This document shows, piece after piece, positions 1 to 10,500 of a DNA stretch of 50,609 nt. The notes below the pieces were generated by a model. The model had not been told where the DNA came from. It did not search any database and saw only the letters and a program-made list of their open reading frames with translations. The stretch's first letter is position 1. Each line of letters begins with the position of its first letter. The translations under genes and the position numbers were made by a program. The stretch spans positions 1 through 50,609 of the forward strand of contig CAMAQS010000009.1 in NCBI GenBank assembly GCA_945860565.1. Reading direction: 5' to 3'. Source of the DNA: Chitinophaga pinensis (GTDB lineage: Bacteria; Bacteroidota; Bacteroidia; NS11-12g; UBA955).

Positions 1-164
1 AATTCCTTTACCACAAAAATTTTGGACCTGTCTTCATGTCGGAAGGGATAATGACTCAATAAATCCGCAACGGTGTGAATGCCCAATTCTGATTTCAGGG
101 CCTCCGCTTTTGAGGGCCCAACCCCTTTTAAGAACTCTATTTTTGTATCAAGGGCCAGCGACAT
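1..164 (-). CDS. recG: ATP-dependent DNA helicase RecG, N-terminal fragment (continues off the left edge)
   Basis: Reverse strand reads MSLALDTKIEFLKGVGPSKAEALKSELGIHTVADLLSHYPFRHEDRSKIFVVKE, matching the RecG wedge-domain start pattern (..LKGVGPk.A..L..ELGI.T..DLL.HYPFR..DRSK). Not in the ORF track. Confidence 0.85.
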   Translation of the reverse strand, partial: MSLALDTKIEFLKGVGPSKAEALKSELGIHTVADLLSHYPFRHEDRSKIFVVKE

Positions 165-291
165 GAATACACAAATGTAGTTTTTTTTATAGGCAGAATT
201 AAACATCCCCCAAGGAAGAAAAAATCAATTTTCTAAAAAGTCGACCAGAAATTCCCTTTGGTTGAAATTTTGCATTAATTTTACCCCTTTA

Positions 292-1056
292 ATGAACTTC
301 TTTTCGGAAATAGGTCGATTTGTAATTTTCATGAGATTGGTTTTAAAACGTCCTCAAAAGTGGAATGTTTTCTGGAAAACTACTTTTCGTGAAATGTATC
401 ATATAGGAATTGATTCCTTATTAGTGGTAATTTTAATTGCCACATTTACGGGCGCAGTAACCACTATTCAAACTGCAAATCAATTGCTTACACCTAGTGA
501 CATGTTTCCCAATCAACTCATTCCAAAATTCGTAATTGGGGCCATTGTAAGTACGAGTTCACTGTTGGAATTGTCGCCTACCATTACCTGTTTGGTTCTA
601 GCGGGTAAAATTGGAGCCAATATTGCTTCTGAAATTGGCAATCAAAAAATATCTGAACAAATTGATGCGTATGAAGTTATGGGTATCAATTCTGCTTCCT
701 TTGTTGCATTGCCTAAAATTATTGCAGGAATTGTAATGATTCCAAGTTTGATTATTGTTGCTTATTTTCTATTAATGTATGGTGGTGTAATTGCCACTAA
801 ATTCATATCTGTACTTACTTATGACGATTTAATTGAAGGTGCCAGAATGACTTTTAATCCTTTGTATTTGCGAATTATGCTTATTAAAGGATTCATTTTT
901 GCATTTATCATCACAAGTTTAAGTTCTTTTGAGGGATTTTATACAGAAGGCGGCGCATTAGATGTAGGTGAATCTGGCACCCGCGCGGTGACCCGCATCT
1001 GTGTATTTATTTTGTTTTTTGATTTGGTAATTGCTCAAGTTTTCTTAGGATTATGA
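292..1056 (+). CDS. MlaE/YrbE-family ABC transporter permease
   Basis: Membrane protein with MlaE features (GAVTTIQTANQL, EL.P..T.LVLAGKIGA.IASEIG, EQIDAYEVMGI). The track start at 262 is TTG; ATG at 292 is preferred. Confidence 0.88.
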   Translation: MNFFSEIGRFVIFMRLVLKRPQKWNVFWKTTFREMYHIGIDSLLVVILIATFTGAVTTIQTANQLLTPSDMFPNQLIPKFVIGAIVSTSSLLELSPTITCLVLAGKIGANIASEIGNQKISEQIDAYEVMGINSASFVALPKIIAGIVMIPSLIIVAYFLLMYGGVIATKFISVLTYDDLIEGARMTFNPLYLRIMLIKGFIFAFIITSLSSFEGFYTEGGALDVGESGTRAVTRICVFILFFDLVIAQVFLGL

Positions 1057-1784
1057 TAAAAGTTGAAGGTTTATATAAATCTTTTCATGATCGCCTAATA
1101 TTAGAAAACATAGACGTCAATTTTTACAAGGGAAAACCAAATTTGGTGATTGGTGCAAGCGGCAGCGGCAAAAGTGTATTGATAAAATGTTTGGTGGGGT
1201 TACTCGAACCAGAAAAGGGCAGTATTTTTTACGATGACCGTAATTTCTTGTCTATGGACTATGAAAAAAAGCAAATTATACGTCGTGAAATTGGCATGTT
1301 GTTTCAAAACAATGCATTGTTCGACTCTCTTACCGTGCAAGAAAACATCGAATTTCCCCTCAAAATGTTCAGCAACTTAAAACCAGAGGAGCGCATAGAC
1401 CGTGTAAATGATTGTTTGGCGAAGGTAAATTTGCAAAATTCAAACCATAAATTTCCCGCAGAAATTAGTGGTGGAATGAAAAAAAGAGTTGGTATAGCCA
1501 GAGCCATAGCGTTGGAAATAAAATACCTATTCTGCGACGAACCAAATTCTGGTTTAGACCCATTAACCAGTCGCGTGATCGATGATTTGATTCTACAGTT
1601 AACAACGGATATGGGAATTACAACCATCATCAATAGCCACGATATGAAAACGGTGTTGGATATTGGAGAGAACATCATATTTATTCATAAGGGCAAAAAA
1701 TGGTGGCAAGGCAGTAAGGCGGACATTCCAGAAGCGCGCAAATCCAATCCCGAGTTAAATGCCTTCTTTAGAGCTAGTTTCTAA
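1053..1784 (+). CDS. MlaF-like ABC transporter ATP-binding protein
   Basis: Walker A GASGSGKS, signature SGGMKKRVGIARA, Walker B YLFCDEPNSGLDP; 4-bp overlap with the permease gene. Confidence 0.9.
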   Translation: MIKVEGLYKSFHDRLILENIDVNFYKGKPNLVIGASGSGKSVLIKCLVGLLEPEKGSIFYDDRNFLSMDYEKKQIIRREIGMLFQNNALFDSLTVQENIEFPLKMFSNLKPEERIDRVNDCLAKVNLQNSNHKFPAEISGGMKKRVGIARAIALEIKYLFCDEPNSGLDPLTSRVIDDLILQLTTDMGITTIINSHDMKTVLDIGENIIFIHKGKKWWQGSKADIPEARKSNPELNAFFRASF

Positions 1785-3537
1785 CTCTTTTTAAATCAAG
1801 TCGATTGATGGCGTCATTGCCCAATCCTTTGACATTTTTTTGCATTAATCGCAAACTTTTATCGTAATACAACACCACAATTGGGGCTTCTGTTGCAATA
1901 ATTTGATTTGCTTTCTCAATAAGTTTTAACCGATTGGATTGTTTTTTGGGAGTATCAAATACCCCAAATGCAAGTTCATTAAATAAATCATCAAATTGTT
2001 TATTGTAAAAATGGGTATAGTTTGGTCCATTTGGGCTAAAGTAACCTGAATAAAAGCAAGATAAATAATTTTCAGCATCGGGATAATCGGCAATCCATGA
2101 ACCTCTGAAAAGGCCCAATTTGCCTTCATTGCGAAGTTGGCGTGACATACCGGCTGTTTGAATGTCAATTTCTATTTTTATACCAATTTCATTCCATGCT
2201 TTTTGTAAAAAAATGGCCATGTCAAGATAATCTGAAATAACAGTTAGCTTTAATGGGACAAATTTTGAAGGATTGCGAAAAAGATTCGATTTTTTCCAGT
2301 ACCAAATGGCTGAATCTTTGACGAAGTAAGATTTTTCATCTTTAGAATTGAGCATTGTGGGTGGCACAAATCCCCCTTTTCCTTCGGTTCCCAATCCATT
2401 CCTGAAATATTTGAGCAGCGTTAATCGATCTATTGAAAATTGCAGTGCCTTTCTTAGGTTTTTGTCTTTTAGGGGATTCTCTTTTCCGTTAAGGGAATCA
2501 TTTAGATTAAAACCAATATACTCCGTATTTAAAAAATCACTTACAAGGGCATTTATTTTATTTTTATAGGCAGGATTGAGGGTGCCTTCTTTGGAAAGTA
2601 ATTCGTCTTTAAAAGTTCCATCCATGCCATTAAAAAAATCGTATTTTCCGGCCATAAACTGCATAAATGCGGTTTGTTTATTTTTCACAAAACCCACGTT
2701 TATAGCTTCGAGATAAGGCAAACGCTTGTTATTTTCGAACTCATGGTATTGGGGATTTTTCCTTAAAACCAGTCTTACTTCTGTTTCCCAAATACGCAAG
2801 TAAAAAGGACCCGTTCCAATGGGTTGAGCTGCTCGTTGTTGATTGGTCCAATTTTGGGTAAATTCAGGCATCACCCAAGCATAATTTGTGGCTAGAAGTG
2901 ACAAAAAAGCGGGGAATGGTTTGTTCAGCGTAATGATAATGGTGGAGTCGTTGGGGCAATAAAATGGATTTTCGGAAGATTTATATAGCGGTAAAGGGGT
3001 TTTTAGATTTTTGTTGTTTTTTTGGGGGATGTTGACCTTATCACTGAATATCCAAGCACCTGGAGAGGCTGTTTTGGGGTCGATGATTCGGTAAAAGCTG
3101 TAGGCCAAATCGTTAGACTTAACGGGCTTAAAGTTTATGGTTTTTTTGCCAAAACCGTTCACATCTACCCAAGAAAATTGAACATTAGATTTTAGCACAA
3201 ACTTATACACACGACCATCGGGACTAATTTCCCAAGATTTACAAAGCTTGGGAATGGGTCTCAAATTGGAGTCGAGCCCTACTAAACCCTCATATATTTG
3301 GGTGCCTAACCATATTTCAGATTGTGATTTTATAAAGGCTGGATCCAGTGTATTCACGGAAACATCCTCATTATACTGAAAAATCAATGAGTTAGATATT
3401 TTATCCACATTTTTACAACGTTGCAATCCAAAAATCGTGAATAAAACGACAACCCCTATTGTTCCAATATAGGTAGCAGATAAGATAACTTTGTTCTTCT
3501 GCTTAGCACTATGATTAACATTACTTACTACGGACAC
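1774..3537 (-). CDS. Peptide/oligopeptide ABC transporter substrate-binding protein (SBP_bac_5 family)
   Basis: 587 aa, OppA/DppA-like architecture (AKSWEISPDGRVYKFVL-type motif, IGTGPF.., DYPD.ENYL). The start is GTG and overlaps the divergent gene at 3511. Confidence 0.82.
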   Translation of the reverse strand: MSVVSNVNHSAKQKNKVILSATYIGTIGVVVLFTIFGLQRCKNVDKISNSLIFQYNEDVSVNTLDPAFIKSQSEIWLGTQIYEGLVGLDSNLRPIPKLCKSWEISPDGRVYKFVLKSNVQFSWVDVNGFGKKTINFKPVKSNDLAYSFYRIIDPKTASPGAWIFSDKVNIPQKNNKNLKTPLPLYKSSENPFYCPNDSTIIITLNKPFPAFLSLLATNYAWVMPEFTQNWTNQQRAAQPIGTGPFYLRIWETEVRLVLRKNPQYHEFENNKRLPYLEAINVGFVKNKQTAFMQFMAGKYDFFNGMDGTFKDELLSKEGTLNPAYKNKINALVSDFLNTEYIGFNLNDSLNGKENPLKDKNLRKALQFSIDRLTLLKYFRNGLGTEGKGGFVPPTMLNSKDEKSYFVKDSAIWYWKKSNLFRNPSKFVPLKLTVISDYLDMAIFLQKAWNEIGIKIEIDIQTAGMSRQLRNEGKLGLFRGSWIADYPDAENYLSCFYSGYFSPNGPNYTHFYNKQFDDLFNELAFGVFDTPKKQSNRLKLIEKANQIIATEAPIVVLYYDKSLRLMQKNVKGLGNDAINRLDLKRVRN

Positions 3538-4194
3538 TCTTGTTTTAAAATTTCTATGGATGGCAAAAGTATGCTTTTTGACCCATTCATACGTGGGAAT
3601 TCTTTGGCATCTGGTGTAAAAATGAGTGACGTTGATTGTGATGTTTTGCTAATTTCTCATGCTCACAGCGACCATGTTGGCGATGCTTTAGAAATTATTG
3701 AACAGTGTGAACCAAAGGTATATGCCATTTGGGAAATTTGCCAATGGCTTGGAAAACACGGTGCCGAAAACTGTCACCCTATGAATATTGGTGGATCTGT
3801 TAACCACGAAGGAATTGGCATACAATTGGTAAAAGCAGAACACAGTTCTAGTTTTGAAGATGGAACTTATGGTGGACTAGCAGGAGGATATATTTTAAAT
3901 ATAGGTGACAAAACTCTGTATTATGCAGGTGATACAGCGTTGTTTTCTGATATGGGTTTATACAAAAATCGGAAGTCTATAGATGTTGCATTTTTGCCCA
4001 TTGGTGGGAATTTCACCATGGACATTAAAGATGCATTAGCATGTGCACTTTTATTGGATGTGAAAACCGTATTTGGAATGCACTACGATACTTTTGGATA
4101 TATAGTGATAGACAAAGATGCCGCAGTTGAATTGTTTGCTCAAAACGGCATAGAATTAATTTTAATGGAAATAGGAAGTAATAAAAAAATATAA
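3511..4194 (+). CDS. Metal-dependent hydrolase, UPF0173/YtkL-like metallo-beta-lactamase fold
   Basis: MINITYYGHSCFKI..LLFDPFI, SHAHSDHVGDA, YYAGDTALFSDM, PIGGNFTM. Confidence 0.9.
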   Translation: MINITYYGHSCFKISMDGKSMLFDPFIRGNSLASGVKMSDVDCDVLLISHAHSDHVGDALEIIEQCEPKVYAIWEICQWLGKHGAENCHPMNIGGSVNHEGIGIQLVKAEHSSSFEDGTYGGLAGGYILNIGDKTLYYAGDTALFSDMGLYKNRKSIDVAFLPIGGNFTMDIKDALACALLLDVKTVFGMHYDTFGYIVIDKDAAVELFAQNGIELILMEIGSNKKI

Positions 4195-4196
4195 AA

Positions 4197-4994
4197 ATGG
4201 GGAAAATAATTGCAATAGCAAATCAAAAAGGCGGCGTGGGTAAAACAACCACAGCCATAAACTTGGCCGCGAGTTTGGCCGTACTAGAATACAAAACATT
4301 GATTGTGGACGCCGATCCACAAGCAAATAGTTCATCTGGAATTGGATTAAATCCTAAAAATATCAAATTGGGATTGTACGAGTGTTTGGTTCAAGATATT
4401 CGTCCGCAGGATGTAATAATCTCAACCGAAACTCCTTTTTTAGATATTATTCCTTCAAACATTGATTTGGTGGGTGCTGAAATTGAATTTTTAGAAATGC
4501 CAAACCGTGAGCGCATCATGGATGGTTTATTAAAACCGTTGAAATCTCAATATGATTTTATCATTATAGATTGTTCACCTTCATTGGGATTGATTACTAC
4601 CAATGCACTGGTTGCGGCGGACAGTGTAATTATTCCAGTACAATGCGAATATTTCGCTTTGGAGGGATTGGGGAAATTGCTCAATACCATTAAAATTATT
4701 CAGAATCATTTGAATAAGAGTTTAGAAATTGAAGGGATTTTATTGACCATGTACGACAACAGGTTGAGATTGTGTAATCAAGTAGTAGATGATGTAAAAA
4801 CGCATTTTCAGGATATAGTTTTCGACAGTATAATTCAACGAAATACCAAATTGGGTGAAGCGCCAAGTTTTGGGATACCTGTAATATATCACGATGCAGA
4901 AAGTAAAGGCTCAATCAATTATTTGAATTTAGCCAAAGAAATTTTAGTTAAAAACGGACTTATTAAAGCGGTAGAAGAACAAACTGTAGCATGA
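4197..4994 (+). CDS. parA: Chromosome-partitioning ATPase ParA/Soj
   Basis: Deviant Walker A KGGVGKTTTAINLAASLA, DADPQANSSSGIG, followed by parB. Confidence 0.95.
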   Translation: MGKIIAIANQKGGVGKTTTAINLAASLAVLEYKTLIVDADPQANSSSGIGLNPKNIKLGLYECLVQDIRPQDVIISTETPFLDIIPSNIDLVGAEIEFLEMPNRERIMDGLLKPLKSQYDFIIIDCSPSLGLITTNALVAADSVIIPVQCEYFALEGLGKLLNTIKIIQNHLNKSLEIEGILLTMYDNRLRLCNQVVDDVKTHFQDIVFDSIIQRNTKLGEAPSFGIPVIYHDAESKGSINYLNLAKEILVKNGLIKAVEEQTVA

Positions 4995-5893
4995 CGAACA
5001 CCATCAATCCGAAAAAGAAATCCGTTGGTCTAGGGCGCGGACTCAGTGCATTGTTAGAAAATGCTGACGCCGATCAAAATCAAACAAACCAAGAAAAAGC
5101 GTTGGGTTCAATATCGTTGATTCCTATATCAGCCATTGAAGCAAATCCGTTTCAGCCACGCACTGATTTCGATATTAATGCATTGGCAGAATTGGCCATG
5201 TCTATTGAATTACACGGTGTAATTCAGCCCATTACCGTTCGGAAAATGGGTTACGACAAATACCAATTAATCAGTGGAGAACGCAGAACCAGAGCGGCTT
5301 TACAAAATGGACTTACCCAAATTCCAGCTTATATCCGGACAGCCAACGACCAAGGCATGTTGGAAATGGCATTAATCGAAAACATTCAACGCAGCGATTT
5401 AAACGCCATTGAAATTGCACTGAGCTACCAAAGATTGTTGGAAGAGTGTTCTCTTAAGCAAGAGGAGTTAGGAGAAAGAGTGGGTAAAGATCGCAGTACT
5501 GTAAATAATTATTTGCGATTATTAAAACTTCCTGAAGAAATTCAAGCTGGGATTAAACAAGGTAAAATCACCATGGGCCATGCACGGGCGATGATAAATA
5601 TGGAAGATCCCGCCATGCAACAAGCACTGTTTAGGGAAATCATTGAAAATAAATTAAATGTAAGAGAAGTTGAAGCCATTGTTAAAGAGAAAAAACTTCC
5701 TGGAAAATCTGAATATTTACCTTTGGCTGGAACCGATTGGGATCCAGAAATTGACCGAATAACAGCAGCATTTCACGAAAAGTTAAGGGCTTCAGTGCAT
5801 TTGAAAAACGGTCAAAAAGGAAAAGGTAAAATTGTAATTTCTTATAAAAACCGAGAAGATTTGGAACGTATCCTAAATTTAATAAACGATTAA
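4991..5893 (+). CDS. parB: Chromosome-partitioning protein ParB/Spo0J
   Basis: GLGRGLSALL, IEANPFQPR, LISGERRTRAA, ALIENIQRSDLNAIEIA, GKDRSTVNNYLRLLKLP. Confidence 0.95.
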   Translation: MTNTINPKKKSVGLGRGLSALLENADADQNQTNQEKALGSISLIPISAIEANPFQPRTDFDINALAELAMSIELHGVIQPITVRKMGYDKYQLISGERRTRAALQNGLTQIPAYIRTANDQGMLEMALIENIQRSDLNAIEIALSYQRLLEECSLKQEELGERVGKDRSTVNNYLRLLKLPEEIQAGIKQGKITMGHARAMINMEDPAMQQALFREIIENKLNVREVEAIVKEKKLPGKSEYLPLAGTDWDPEIDRITAAFHEKLRASVHLKNGQKGKGKIVISYKNREDLERILNLIND

Positions 5894-5898
5894 AAAAA

Positions 5899-6393
5899 AT
5901 GGGTGTTTTTAAGCATCTGTTTTGTTTTCTCATGTGTATCACTTGCTTTTTTCACGTGGGCAAAGCAGAAGATACGCTGTCACCGCCGGTTGTACACTCT
6001 CCTAAAAAAGCGACCATTTATTCTTTGGTGCTGCCTGGTCTGGGACAAGGATATAACCAAAAATATTGGAAAATCCCTGTGGTATATGCTTCTTTGGGTG
6101 CTGCAGGATATAGTTTGTATCGTTACCGATTCTTGATGAATGAAAAAAACACCATTTTCAAACAATTTTATGCTAACGGGGGTGAACCAACTGCACAAGA
6201 CATTGAAAAGCGGGATGATTATAGGGTAAATCGTGATTTTTCAGGTATTGCATTTGTTCTGGTTTATGTTTTACAGATTGTGGATGCTACCGTTGATGCT
6301 CATTTTTACAAATTCGATATCAATCAAAATTTAGGCGTGGGTTTAAGTCCACAGCCTGGTGAATTGTTTAAATTAACCTATTCTTTTAAATGA
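5899..6393 (+). CDS. DUF5683-like membrane protein
   Basis: Signal peptide plus P.KA..YSLVLPGLGQ.YN.KYWKIP.VY..LG; located after parB, as often seen in Bacteroidota. Confidence 0.75.
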   Translation: MGVFKHLFCFLMCITCFFHVGKAEDTLSPPVVHSPKKATIYSLVLPGLGQGYNQKYWKIPVVYASLGAAGYSLYRYRFLMNEKNTIFKQFYANGGEPTAQDIEKRDDYRVNRDFSGIAFVLVYVLQIVDATVDAHFYKFDINQNLGVGLSPQPGELFKLTYSFK

Positions 6394-6707
6394 GCAGATT
6401 AGAACAAATACAGCAATTTTTATTGGACAATCCAAAAGATCCATTTTTACATTATGCCTTGGCACAAGAGTATATTAAAATGGATGATTCCCAATCTGCC
6501 TTAGAAAAATATTTGTATTTGGTTGAGTTTCACCCTAAATATGTTGCTACCTATTATCATTTAGGAAACCTTTACTATAAAATGGGACAGAAAGAACTGG
6601 CTATAGATTATTTCGACCGTGGTATTCTTGTGGCCAAGGAGATGGGCGAGCAGCACAGTTTATCAGAATTACAGAGTGCCAAATTGGAAATAGAATACGA
6701 AGACTAA
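6390..6707 (+). CDS. Tetratricopeptide repeat protein (small)
   Basis: 105 aa with TPR-like repeats (PFLHYALAQEYIKMDD.., ATYYHLGNLYYKMGQKELAIDYFDRG). Confidence 0.8.
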   Translation: MSRLEQIQQFLLDNPKDPFLHYALAQEYIKMDDSQSALEKYLYLVEFHPKYVATYYHLGNLYYKMGQKELAIDYFDRGILVAKEMGEQHSLSELQSAKLEIEYED

Positions 6708-6725
6708 TTAAGAAATCTATAAACA

Positions 6726-6757
6726 AAAAATGCAGCCTTTGGCTGCATTTTTTGTTT
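6726..6757. terminator. Bidirectional Rho-independent terminator between convergent genes
   Basis: AATGCAGCC TTT GGCTGCATT hairpin flanked by an A-tract and a T-tract. Confidence 0.85.
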
Positions 6758-6772
6758 CAAATATGATAATTT

Positions 6773-7525
6773 TTAATCTCTGCTTTGCAATTTAGATAAC
6801 AATCTTAAAATTTCGATATACAACCAAATTAAGGTCGCGAGCAATGCCACTCCAGAGTACCACTCCATGTATTTCGGTGCACCTGCTTTAGATTGTTCTT
6901 CAATAAAATTGAAATCCAAAATAAAGTTAAAAGCAGCAACGCCAGCTATAACTACGCTGATTCCGATGGACATTAAGCTATTTCCAGCATAGAAATTTGA
7001 CAAGGAAGAAGCACCGAACATATTCATTACCATCATTATAAGGTAAAATATTGCAATACCTGCGGTAGCCATATAAATTACTTTGGTAAATAAAGGAGTG
7101 GCTCTTAAAACGCCGGTTTTATAGGCGAGCAACATCAATGCAAAAATACCAAGTGTAATTCCAACTGCTTGAAAAACAATACCGGGATACATGCTTTCAA
7201 AAAACATAGATAAAGCGCCTAAAACAACACCTTCAGCCGCTGCGTAAACAGGGGCCAAATAAGGAGACCATGCTTTTTTGAACGACATTACAATAATGCT
7301 AATTACGGCAATAATTAGACCACCTATCATGTATCCTTTTACGCCATTGTTCATTGCAAACTCTGGATCTCCACCCATTTTAAACCATATCCAAGCGGCT
7401 GGTACCAATAGTGTTAAGAACAACAAAATAGATTTATCAACGGTTCCTTTAAGGGTCATTGCGCCTTCGTATGAACCACTACGAGTTGCATCGAAAGCTT
7501 TTTCTGAAAATAATGGACTAGACAT
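6773..7525 (-). CDS. Bax inhibitor-1/YccA family membrane protein
   Basis: 250 aa, about seven hydrophobic helices; N-terminal NPLFSEKAF-type motif and AAAEGVVLGALS typical of Bacteroidota Bax1-I proteins. Confidence 0.88.
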   Translation of the reverse strand: MSSPLFSEKAFDATRSGSYEGAMTLKGTVDKSILLFLTLLVPAAWIWFKMGGDPEFAMNNGVKGYMIGGLIIAVISIIVMSFKKAWSPYLAPVYAAAEGVVLGALSMFFESMYPGIVFQAVGITLGIFALMLLAYKTGVLRATPLFTKVIYMATAGIAIFYLIMMVMNMFGASSLSNFYAGNSLMSIGISVVIAGVAAFNFILDFNFIEEQSKAGAPKYMEWYSGVALLATLIWLYIEILRLLSKLQSRD

Positions 7526-7556
7526 TTTTTAGTTTATATTCAAATATATAATAAAA

Positions 7557-10500
7557 TCAACGTATCAAATGCACCGTTCCGCTGAACTGATATACTTTAT
7601 CTGCGAAATCTTTAAAACTAATATGATAAACGTAAACCCCATCTGGTGCTAACTCATTCGCATAACTGCCGTCCCAGGCATCATCTGGTTTGTTAAATTG
7701 TGCAATTTTTTCACCCCAACGGTTATAAATTCTGAATTCGTATTCTTTGGCTCCTGAAACTACAGGTTTGAAATATCTATTTAATCCATCGTTATCACCA
7801 GGTGTGAATGCATTCGGCACAAACAATATAGGGGCATAATAAAGGATAATGTCATTACTCCAAGAAATTCTATCACCATTTAGTTCATAGGCCTTAATTC
7901 TATAACGTTGTCCAAAATGATCTAAGCCATTGTCAAAACTATCTTTTATAGGTAAAGGGTAAGTTTGATACAATTCATAACCTGATTTGTCTTCCAACTG
8001 CCTATATAATTCATATTTCGCGACACCATTATCCCAACCAAAATAAGGAGAAAAAGTAAATATCATTCCCAATGCACCTAGTTTTTCACCGGTTAACAAA
8101 ACACTGGTATTCACATTTGAATAAATGGTATCCCCACAAAGGTTTAAGGTGTATAATCTATAGTCGTAGGCAATTTCATCTGGACTTGCGGAACCATCGT
8201 TATATACGGTATCCCATGCGGCGGTAATTCCAACATTCCAGAAATCTGCATACCCAAAAGGTCTTCGGGTCACTTTAACCACACCATTAGAACGGGGTGC
8301 ATTCTTCAGTTCATATTGGACTAAAATCCCATTGTCTTTAAATGGTGGTGGAGTTACCGTTACCCAGGCACTCGTTAGAATGGGATTATCGAAAAATATC
8401 CCCCAAGACAAAGAATCACCTGAGCAATTCTGATCCGAAATTTCAATTACAGACAACCGCTTTACAGGCGACAATGAATCCCAATTTATAACGGCGGAAT
8501 TAGATGTTCCGGGCAATGGATTAAACATCCCTCCATAAACAGACCAAGTATAAATGCTACCTGGTGACCCTGTAACGGAATAAGAGACGTTATCTATGTT
8601 TGGATAACAAACCACAGAATCTCCACTTAATTTGGTGTTAATGGGTTTAGGGTTAATGAATATTGAAGTTTCATCCCACGGACCTATGCATCCAAAACTA
8701 GAAATGACCCGTGCTCTAATTTTGAATGTACCGAAGTTTGCCAAGTTTAATTCAAGTTTATGGCTTACGGAGGTGGATGTTGCGACAGATTTTGAAACTC
8801 GGTAATTTATTCCTGATGTTACAATTTCCATTGAGTCACCAATATTAAGTGTCCAGTTACCCAGTTCTACCCAAGTATCTTTTTGACATACAGCAGGTTG
8901 ATTGTCAAGAGGGAATATATTTCCAGAAGGAATGGGATTAATTTGTACAAATAATTTATTTACTGGGCTTAAACAAGGCAATCCAGATATACTGTCGTAT
9001 GCTGAAGATTGAACCCCAACCCACCCGATTCCTGTAGCCAGCCAATCTGCTATAATTTGTATTGTACTTTGGCCACTTTTAATGTTTCCCCCAGAGATAC
9101 TCCAATCATAAGTTTCACCATTCACTGCTTTTATTCTATAGGGTACGTTGCTGGTAAATTCACATAAAGAAGTATCACCTGTAGGCCACTGCCCTCTTAA
9201 GGCATGGTTTTTTCTAACAGTTAAAACGGCGGTGTCTATGCATCCAAATCTATTGGTCGCAGTAAGAATAACTGAGCCTAATCCAAGTGCTCCCCAATCG
9301 ACTAAACCTAAGCCATTTGAAGGACTGGTAACATCACGCGTGCCAGTTCCAGACCAAGTATAAATGGTTCTCCATTCAGGATTTAAAACTATGTATTCAA
9401 TGTCTTTATTGTTGGGACAAACGGATATTGGTCCATCAAAAATGGGTTTTATAGATGTAGATTGCACAACAAAAAGAGTATCAATTAGGCTAATACATCC
9501 GACATCATTGGTTGCATATACCAAAACAAATGAACTTCCAGGAAGTTTAAAATCCCAAAGAACCGTAATTTCATCGCTATTAGCCGTTGCCGTTTGTAAA
9601 GTACCATTTTGAACCATCCATCTGTAAGCGATTCTGGGTACTGTGGAAATTTTATAAGTGTATAAGGTATTAACACATACAGTATCAATTCCTTTAATAT
9701 CTGGTTTAGGAGGGCCTTGTAAAAGTCTCACAACGACAGTTTTAAGTGGACTTGGACAACCATGTCTACTAACAACGCTCAATGTAATGACACCAGAATC
9801 ACCAGCACCCCACTCCACTACTAAATTGGTTGCGGTATCTGGACCAATGATTTTACCACCAGAAACTGTCCACAACAATTTATTGCTGTAATCTCTGTTG
9901 TTGGCCGTATAAATTGCACCTCTCTGGTTTTGACAGGACGTAAATGGACCGGAAATTATTTCTTTAGGTAAAAATGGTTTTACCTTGATTAATACGTTTT
10001 GATTGATAAATTTCGATGGACAACCGTTGTCATAAGCTTCAAAGGTTACCCTAAATGTATCTTTTGTTTCTATGTCACAGTCTGGTGTCCAGCAAAAAGT
10101 ACTTTTTACTGATTTTTTATTTGCATTTTTCGCAGGGCTTAAAATAGCTTTTGTACCATTAAAGGTGACGCTACCAGTAAGAATATCGCCATACGCTTGT
10201 AATGTAATCACTTGATCATCGTCAACCAAATCAGAAGCAGTTACATCGGTACAAAAGTTTTCTCCGGCATCGATGGTCCAATAGCGTGAGCCTTTGGAAT
10301 AAGAAATGTTAGGCTTAGAATTTGCTGGACAAGAAATCACCAAAATTTGAAGATCTAACCTCATGGTAGATATTGCCACTCCGTTTCTCCATTCTGTTAC
10401 TTCTATGGCAACAGCAAATCTGCCAACTGTATTGGACAAATAAGTGGTTAAACCATTGTATTGATCAATAGAGGCAATGCCACTGCTGCCAAAAGGCGTG

